A DNA stretch of 27,312 bases from CAZUNB01 sp964622235 (GTDB lineage Bacteria > Patescibacteriota > Saccharimonadia > Saccharimonadales > JAGPDM01), in assembly GCA_964622235.1 (NCBI GenBank), contig CAZUNB010000014.1:1-27312 (forward strand). The letters are read 5' to 3'. The notes under the pieces are model-generated. The model was not told the DNA's origin. It made no database searches and saw nothing but the letters and a program-made list of their open reading frames with translations. The translations under genes and the position numbers were made by a program. Of this stretch, positions 22,922-27,312 are shown one piece after another; within the stretch, counting starts at the first letter, position 1; every line of letters starts with the position of its first letter.

Positions 22922-24421
22922 ATGTCGGTAGATACAATACAACCAATAGGTGATGCAACAGGTCAGTTTCCCACTGCGGACCTTCTTGAACAAACTAATA
23001 CATTTCCTGTAGTAGATGGAGAACCTAGTGAAGTTAACGAAATGGCGGCTGTAATAGATGCTATTTACGAAGATTCTTCACCTGAGGAAATTGCAACTGG
23101 TTGGGAGGACCATATAGATTCAAAGCGTCTCGACAATTTTGGCGGACTTGGAGATGATTCGGTACCAGCTGATGCAGATTTTCATCTAACGCCAGATGCT
23201 ACAGGCGACAGAAGACTTGAAGTTGATCGCTACAGTCGTCTTAGAGAAAAACGCCCTCGCGTGTACCGTTTTGGTCAAGTATTGGGAGTCATAAGTCGCC
23301 CAAAATCTGTTCTAGCTGATACTGAAAACTATTTGCAAGCCGGTAGTGAACCAAGTCCAGAGTTCGTTATTGTCGAGACTCCAGTTGATTCAAGTGAAGT
23401 TACACCTAGCTACACTGTCGCTCCTCAAGATTCGGCAACTCTTGAACATACTGGTGGTATGAAAATAGATGCAAGATGGATTGCTGATCTGGAAGAAGAC
23501 GCGAGCAGAGTACCAGAAGGTACGCTTTCAGTTGAAGGAGTCCCGAAAGACATTGAAGCAGATAGACTTGCCTCCAAGTTTCGTGGTATCGGGAAAAGAG
23601 CACTAAGTGCAGCGCGCTCGATTTTTTCTAGAAAAAAAGGTGAAGCTACAACAGAAACAGATGTCACTTTTTCTGTGGATAATGGCGACCATAACAGTAC
23701 GAAAGTTTCTGATAAGCCTCTTAGTAGAAAGCAGCTGATTGAAAATCGTAATCAGTATCGTAAAGATGCAAGAGCAATAAACTCCGCTACAAACTATAAT
23801 CCTTATGACATTGTCGACTTAGCTGGAGAAATATTGGATAACACGACAGATGTATATCGTAGGCATAAAGCAGGTATGCGAATCGGACTAGCAGCCGTTG
23901 CCGCTGTGACACTGCTTCCCGCAGGAGTTTTAATTTTTAAATCGTCTAAAGGTGATTCGGCTGGAAACTCTGATGTACCCGCAACTGCAGAACCTTCACC
24001 TGACTCATCCGCATCTGAATCTACAAATATCAGAGATGCTGAAAGCGCAGACCCTTACTCGGTTCATATGGATGTTGAGTATGGCTTAACGCACGTTGTG
24101 AGAGAGAACCTCCGAAATCGTGGCGCAGATGTAGAATCAATTTCGCCAGAACAGTTGGTAGAATTTGTTGGCAATAATATTGATGTAGATAATCCTGGTA
24201 ATTTTTTCCAAAGAGTAACATTTGAAGAACAGCTTGAAGCCCCTTCTATATCTTGGAGCGCTATGCACCATGAGTGGCGAATTAATGATCCAGAAGGTAG
24301 AACAGTAACATTAGACCCTAGAGTCGCGGATGAGGCCGCAGAAGCATATAATAGCGGAGCTCTCGGGGGTGATGGCAGTGTGGGCGAAAACGGTGTTTAC
24401 AATCCGGTTTTTGCTAACTGA
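22922..24421 (+). CDS. large single-pass membrane protein of unknown function
   Basis: The 499-aa protein has a long acidic N-terminal half without signal peptide, then a basic patch (FRGIGKRALSAARSIFSRKK, about 215-235) and a helical LSRKQLIENRNQYRKDARAI stretch. One transmembrane helix follows near 318-340 (RIGLAAVAAVTLLPAGVLIF), then a Ser/Pro/Glu linker and a C-terminal domain (YGLTHVVRENLRNRGADVES, WSAMHHEWRINDPEGRTVTL). The N-terminus is therefore probably cytoplasmic and the C-terminal domain external. I recognise no family. ATG at 22922 has AGGA 6 nt upstream and a near-consensus promoter. The architecture resembles the cytoplasm-helix-surface design of the 4832-5692 gene, without sequence similarity I can defend. 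Confidence 0.75.
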   Translation: MSVDTIQPIGDATGQFPTADLLEQTNTFPVVDGEPSEVNEMAAVIDAIYEDSSPEEIATGWEDHIDSKRLDNFGGLGDDSVPADADFHLTPDATGDRRLEVDRYSRLREKRPRVYRFGQVLGVISRPKSVLADTENYLQAGSEPSPEFVIVETPVDSSEVTPSYTVAPQDSATLEHTGGMKIDARWIADLEEDASRVPEGTLSVEGVPKDIEADRLASKFRGIGKRALSAARSIFSRKKGEATTETDVTFSVDNGDHNSTKVSDKPLSRKQLIENRNQYRKDARAINSATNYNPYDIVDLAGEILDNTTDVYRRHKAGMRIGLAAVAAVTLLPAGVLIFKSSKGDSAGNSDVPATAEPSPDSSASESTNIRDAESADPYSVHMDVEYGLTHVVRENLRNRGADVESISPEQLVEFVGNNIDVDNPGNFFQRVTFEEQLEAPSISWSAMHHEWRINDPEGRTVTLDPRVADEAAEAYNSGALGGDGSVGENGVYNPVFAN

Positions 24422-24486
24422 TGTTTTTGTAGAAAGATACTTCTTACGTCAACTATATAAAAAATGGAATGATAACACTGACTTGC

Positions 24487-24492
24487 TATACT
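24487..24492 (+). promoter_or_regulatory. extended -10 TGCTATACT before the TfoX-N gene
   Basis: TATACT with an upstream TGC lies 11 nt before the ATG at 24504, giving a leader of only about 5 nt. No -35 is evident. Confidence 0.45.
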
Positions 24493-24503
24493 GATGAAGT
24501 ATT

Positions 24504-24851
24504 ATGAACAAAGAAATTGAAGATTATCGAGATTATTTACTACATGATGTATTTGCTCTACTAGATGAGAGAACTAGCTCACGACCCATGTTCGGTGGCG
24601 TCGGTTTGTATCTTGATGGACGTATTTTTGGACTGATTATTTCTGAATCCGAAGTATATCTCAAAGTTGGTGACAATAATCGCCAGGATTTTCTCGATGC
24701 TGGTAGTGAACCCTTTACGTACTATGGTCATAAAGACAAAAAACCAACGGTTATGTCGTATTGGCAATTGCCCGACAAGATTATCGAAGATCATCAAACT
24801 GCAGCTGAGTGGGCCGAAAAAGCTGCTGAAAACTCTGTAGCCAAAGATTAA
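24504..24851 (+). CDS. TfoX N-terminal domain protein
   Basis: The 115-aa protein matches the TfoX/Sxy N-terminal domain (PF04993): an initial helix, then SRPMFGGVGLYLDGRIFGLI (28-47), EVYLKVGDNNRQDFLDAG, FTYYGHKDKKPTVMSYWQLP and a C-terminal helix. TfoX/Sxy is a competence regulator in gammaproteobacteria, but stand-alone N domains occur widely and their function is open. The promoter box sits right before the start, so the mRNA may be nearly leaderless. Saccharibacteria and relatives depend on DNA uptake, which makes a competence link conceivable, but nothing else here supports it. Confidence 0.87.
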   Translation: MNKEIEDYRDYLLHDVFALLDERTSSRPMFGGVGLYLDGRIFGLIISESEVYLKVGDNNRQDFLDAGSEPFTYYGHKDKKPTVMSYWQLPDKIIEDHQTAAEWAEKAAENSVAKD

Positions 24852-24902
24852 ACGTGTTTATTGTTGTTGGTTGCAATATGTCTAGTGTAAGCTAGGTATC
24901 AT

Positions 24903-25889
24903 ATGAACGAACTGAAAATTGTCACAATCGGTGGAGGAACAGGTAGTTTTAATATCCTACAGGGTCTAAAGAAGCTTTCAAGTGATATTACAGCAATAAT
25001 CAGTATGGTTGATGATGGTGGAAGTACCGGAGTATTGCGTGATGAACTCGGTGTTTTACCACCCGGTGATGTCCGCCAAGCATTGGTGGCTTTGTCGGAG
25101 TCGACACAACTAACTCGAGAACTTTTTAACTACCGTTTTGAGGAAGGGACTTTTGAGGGACATAGCTTTGGTAATCTCTTTTTGTCTGCATTAGAGAAGG
25201 TCAGTGGTAACTTCGGTGATGCTGTGACTGCTACGAGCGACATTTTGAAAATTCGTGGCCAGGTCGTGCCAGTAACTCTTGACGATGCTCGGCTCGTATT
25301 GCATTACCCAGATGGTGAAGAGGTAGTTGGTGAACACATCATCGATGAGGTAGCTTTCCGTAAAGACGCACGTCCTGAAGTTCAGTTGCGTCCAAAGTGT
25401 CAACTTAACCCAAAAGCCAGGCAGGCAGTTGCTCGAGCGGATGTAATCATCTTTGCTCCAGGCACTTTGCATGGTTCATTACTGCCTAATCTGGCAGTTG
25501 AAGGCATGCGTGAGGCGCTCGAAACAACCAATGCAAAGATTGCCTATGTTTGTAATCTCGTGACTAACAACGGTCAAACTGATGATTGGCAGGTCAATGA
25601 TTTTGTCGAAGAAATTGAACGTTACAGCGGCCAAAATTCAGTTGATTACGTACTATACAACAACGCCGAGCCGAGTAACGAGCTGTTGGCAGCATACGCC
25701 AAAGATGGTGAGCTGGGTGTCACATTTACTCAAAAAAAAATAGACGCGATGAGCTGTCAAGCGATAGCTGACAACTTCGTGGCTGAACCTGATGGTCCAG
25801 ATAGTAAAGGCAGACAGTTCATCCGACATGATGCCAAAAAAGTAACTGCTTGGGTCCAAAGAATTGCCGAAGGACGAGTAGATGGTTGA
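24903..25889 (+). CDS. YvcK/CofD-like family protein (gluconeogenesis factor)
   Basis: The protein begins with the nucleotide-sugar-binding IVTIGGGTGSFNILQGLKKL, then SMVDDGGSTGVLRDELGVLP, PGDVRQALVALSE, EGHSFGNLFLSALEK, IFAPGTLHGSLLPNL and VCNLVTNNGQTDDW. These are the conserved blocks of the YvcK family, related to the CofD transferase. In Firmicutes and Actinobacteria YvcK binds UDP-N-acetylglucosamine and coordinates peptidoglycan synthesis with carbon supply. At 328 aa it is of normal length. The ATG at 24903 has AGG 6 nt upstream. Its stop overlaps the following HAD gene by 8 nt, so the two are coupled. The usual RapZ and WhiA neighbours are not seen in this window. Confidence 0.92.
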   Translation: MNELKIVTIGGGTGSFNILQGLKKLSSDITAIISMVDDGGSTGVLRDELGVLPPGDVRQALVALSESTQLTRELFNYRFEEGTFEGHSFGNLFLSALEKVSGNFGDAVTATSDILKIRGQVVPVTLDDARLVLHYPDGEEVVGEHIIDEVAFRKDARPEVQLRPKCQLNPKARQAVARADVIIFAPGTLHGSLLPNLAVEGMREALETTNAKIAYVCNLVTNNGQTDDWQVNDFVEEIERYSGQNSVDYVLYNNAEPSNELLAAYAKDGELGVTFTQKKIDAMSCQAIADNFVAEPDGPDSKGRQFIRHDAKKVTAWVQRIAEGRVDG

Positions 25890-26562
25890 TAAGCCGGTTA
25901 AACCACGACTGATTCTGCTTGATATGGATCGCACGATTTTTGATACTGATCAACATTTCACTGATTTTACTGACATCACTGCTAGAGAGTATGGTTTGGA
26001 TGCTAGCTTGCTACGAAACCACGAGCACCAACTAACAAAAAATCCCGGTCCTTATAGTCCGATTGATGATATTCGTTATAATAATATTTTACCAGGAGTT
26101 GACGCTAATCAATTGCTCGAGAACATTGAAAAACAAATGCTTGCTAACGACCATGACTATCTTTATCCAGATGTTGCGGAGTTCATTGTACGTCAACAGA
26201 AGCAGGGTAATGAGGTTGTGATTGTGACAGTTGGTACACATGAGTATCAACTACATAAACAGCGGCTTTCCCCTGAACTCCATGCACTTCCAATTATGGT
26301 AACGCGCCGCACGAAGAGTGAGTTGCTTGGGGCAGCACTCGAATTTAAACAAGATTATATTAAGCTTTGGTATGAAGGTATCAGTGTCCGAGCTGAAAAG
26401 GTGACGTTGGTAGATGATAGAACTGGTACTTTTGATGGAAAACTTCCGACCGATGCTCGTTTTGACGGATATCTGTTGAAGCGTCCCGGTGTTGGCCATA
26501 CAGAAGAGCTAGTCGATAACTCTCTAGCTACACAAATAATATCCTTATCTCAATTTGTATAA
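25882..26562 (+). CDS. HAD-superfamily hydrolase
   Basis: The 226-aa cytoplasmic protein starts with the HAD motif I LILLDMDRTIFDTD (10-23), the nucleophile being the first Asp of DMDRT. Motif II is VVIVTVGTHEYQLH, and motif III/IV Lys and Asp appear in KVTLVDDRTGTFDG. The substrate cannot be predicted. It overlaps the YvcK-like gene by 8 nt and a second HAD gene begins 5 nt after its stop, so the three form one unit. Confidence 0.83.
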   Translation: MVDKPVKPRLILLDMDRTIFDTDQHFTDFTDITAREYGLDASLLRNHEHQLTKNPGPYSPIDDIRYNNILPGVDANQLLENIEKQMLANDHDYLYPDVAEFIVRQQKQGNEVVIVTVGTHEYQLHKQRLSPELHALPIMVTRRTKSELLGAALEFKQDYIKLWYEGISVRAEKVTLVDDRTGTFDGKLPTDARFDGYLLKRPGVGHTEELVDNSLATQIISLSQFV

Positions 26563-26567
26563 TTAAT

Positions 26568-27212
26568 ATGATTAAGGCAGTAATATTCGATATAGATGGA
26601 ACACTTCTCGATACGTCCAGATTTATTGATAGTTCATTTCGATATACTTTTTCTCAGCATGGGCTAGGTGAGGTGAGCGATGAACAGCTCCAGTCGATAA
26701 AAGGTCAAGAATTACTTCTCTGTTACCAGACGTTAATTAAACATAGTTCATATGAAAGTTTGCTGGAGACGCATCGAAGTATCCAGCTTAATAATTTCGA
26801 GTTGTGCTCACTTTTTCCTGATGTCAGAGAGATGTTTAATGAGATTCAACTAAAATATATGATTGCTGCTGCAACAAATCGTTCAAAACTTACTCTTATT
26901 AAGAGTCTAGAGCATGCAAATATAGACGAAAATTTCGAGTATATTATAACTCCTGAAGACGTTGCTAGACCAAAGCCACATCCCGACATGCTATTGCTTG
27001 CAGCAAAAAAGCTCGGTATCACACCTGAGGAAACTGTAATGGTGGGGGATACGATAAACGACATTGTGTCTGGCAAGAGTGCGGGTATGAAAACAATTGC
27101 AATTAATAGACAATTAGATGAGTTGAGGAGTAATAATCGTTCGAGTAACACACAACCTGACATAGTCATCGATGATCTTTCTAGTTTAGTTCAAGCTATT
27201 AACAATCTATAA
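26568..27212 (+). CDS. HAD-superfamily phosphatase (phosphoglycolate phosphatase/beta-phosphoglucomutase-like)
   Basis: Motif I AVIFDIDGTLLDTSRFID (4-21), motif II AAATNRSKLTL, the motif III region TPEDVARPKPHPDMLL with its Lys, and motif IV VMVGDTINDIVSGKSAGMKT define a class I HAD phosphatase with a helical cap. The 214-aa length is typical of Gph or beta-phosphoglucomutase-like enzymes. The cap alone does not settle the substrate. ATG at 26568 follows the previous HAD gene by 5 nt. The remaining 100 nt of the window show no gene. Confidence 0.88.
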   Translation: MIKAVIFDIDGTLLDTSRFIDSSFRYTFSQHGLGEVSDEQLQSIKGQELLLCYQTLIKHSSYESLLETHRSIQLNNFELCSLFPDVREMFNEIQLKYMIAAATNRSKLTLIKSLEHANIDENFEYIITPEDVARPKPHPDMLLLAAKKLGITPEETVMVGDTINDIVSGKSAGMKTIAINRQLDELRSNNRSSNTQPDIVIDDLSSLVQAINNL

Positions 27213-27312
27213 ATGGTCTTGTTAGGTAGGCGATGAGTTTAGTGGGCTGAAAACTTTGGGACTATAAATTACTTGTTGTTAGGGAAAAATTTGTTTTCTA
27301 GCTTCAAAAAAT

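Noticed and set aside
26846..27169. 107-codon minus-strand frame inside the last HAD gene
   Set aside because: It is antisense to clear HAD motifs with no start signals.
1..27312. CRISPR array, tRNA or rRNA genes, insertion sequences, prophage
   Set aside because: I saw no regularly spaced repeats, no tRNA cloverleaf other than the tmRNA ends, no rRNA-like sequence and no transposase or integrase motifs.

Overview
Organism. The window looks like a Candidate Phyla Radiation (Patescibacteria) genome fragment, most plausibly Saccharibacteria (TM7). The signs are AT-rich DNA, tightly packed genes with ATGA-type overlaps, a phosphoketolase/acetate kinase energy module, a monoderm-type surface protein with an LAETG sorting signal, and all three stop codons ending conserved genes, which argues against the UGA=Gly groups Gracilibacteria and Absconditabacteria. 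Placement is inferred from gene content only. The assembly carries three 10-N scaffold joins, two of them with duplicated flanks. Several conserved genes have single lesions (metK, a UvrD-like helicase, a membrane protein), as in a draft single-cell or metagenome assembly.

Layout. 1-3733 (minus strand): the 5' part of an acetate kinase gene overlapping phosphoketolase, then a tmRNA gene with its terminator. 3734-4152: intergenic, with strong inverted repeats. 4153-4805: DUF2177 membrane protein and a rhodanese. 4827-5692: a single-pass membrane protein with an apparent frameshift. 6218-10845: argC-argJ-argD-argB, where argB is fused to a C-terminal N-acetyltransferase domain; together these cover glutamate to ornithine. 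10907-14760: a broken UvrD-like helicase/nuclease and a YgjP-like metalloprotease. 14908-16089: a secreted leucine-rich-repeat protein with a cell-wall sorting signal. 16124-17452: SAM riboswitch, a 44-codon leader ORF and metK with an in-frame TAA. 17456-18130: two small acidic unknown proteins. 18320-19255: a secreted SGNH/sialate O-acetylesterase-like enzyme. 19222-19876: a VUT/YhhQ-type transporter. 20041-21548: an AlkD-like protein and a TauE/SafE permease. 21600-22826: a trehalase-like glycosidase. 22922-24421: a large unknown single-pass membrane protein. 24504-27212: TfoX-N protein, YvcK-like protein and two HAD hydrolases.

How it fits together. Phosphoketolase makes acetyl phosphate from sugar phosphates and acetate kinase can convert it to ATP plus acetate, a short fermentative ATP route. 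The trehalase-like enzyme could feed glucose into central metabolism. The arginine-type operon would make ornithine, unusual for a lineage with generally reduced biosynthesis. metK appears to be controlled by a SAM riboswitch that acts on a small upstream ORF coupled to metK by a 4-nt overlap. The most interesting points are this arrangement, the NAGK-NAT fusion beside argJ, the tmRNA tag that does not end in an LAA-like tail, and the structured region at 3791-3952.
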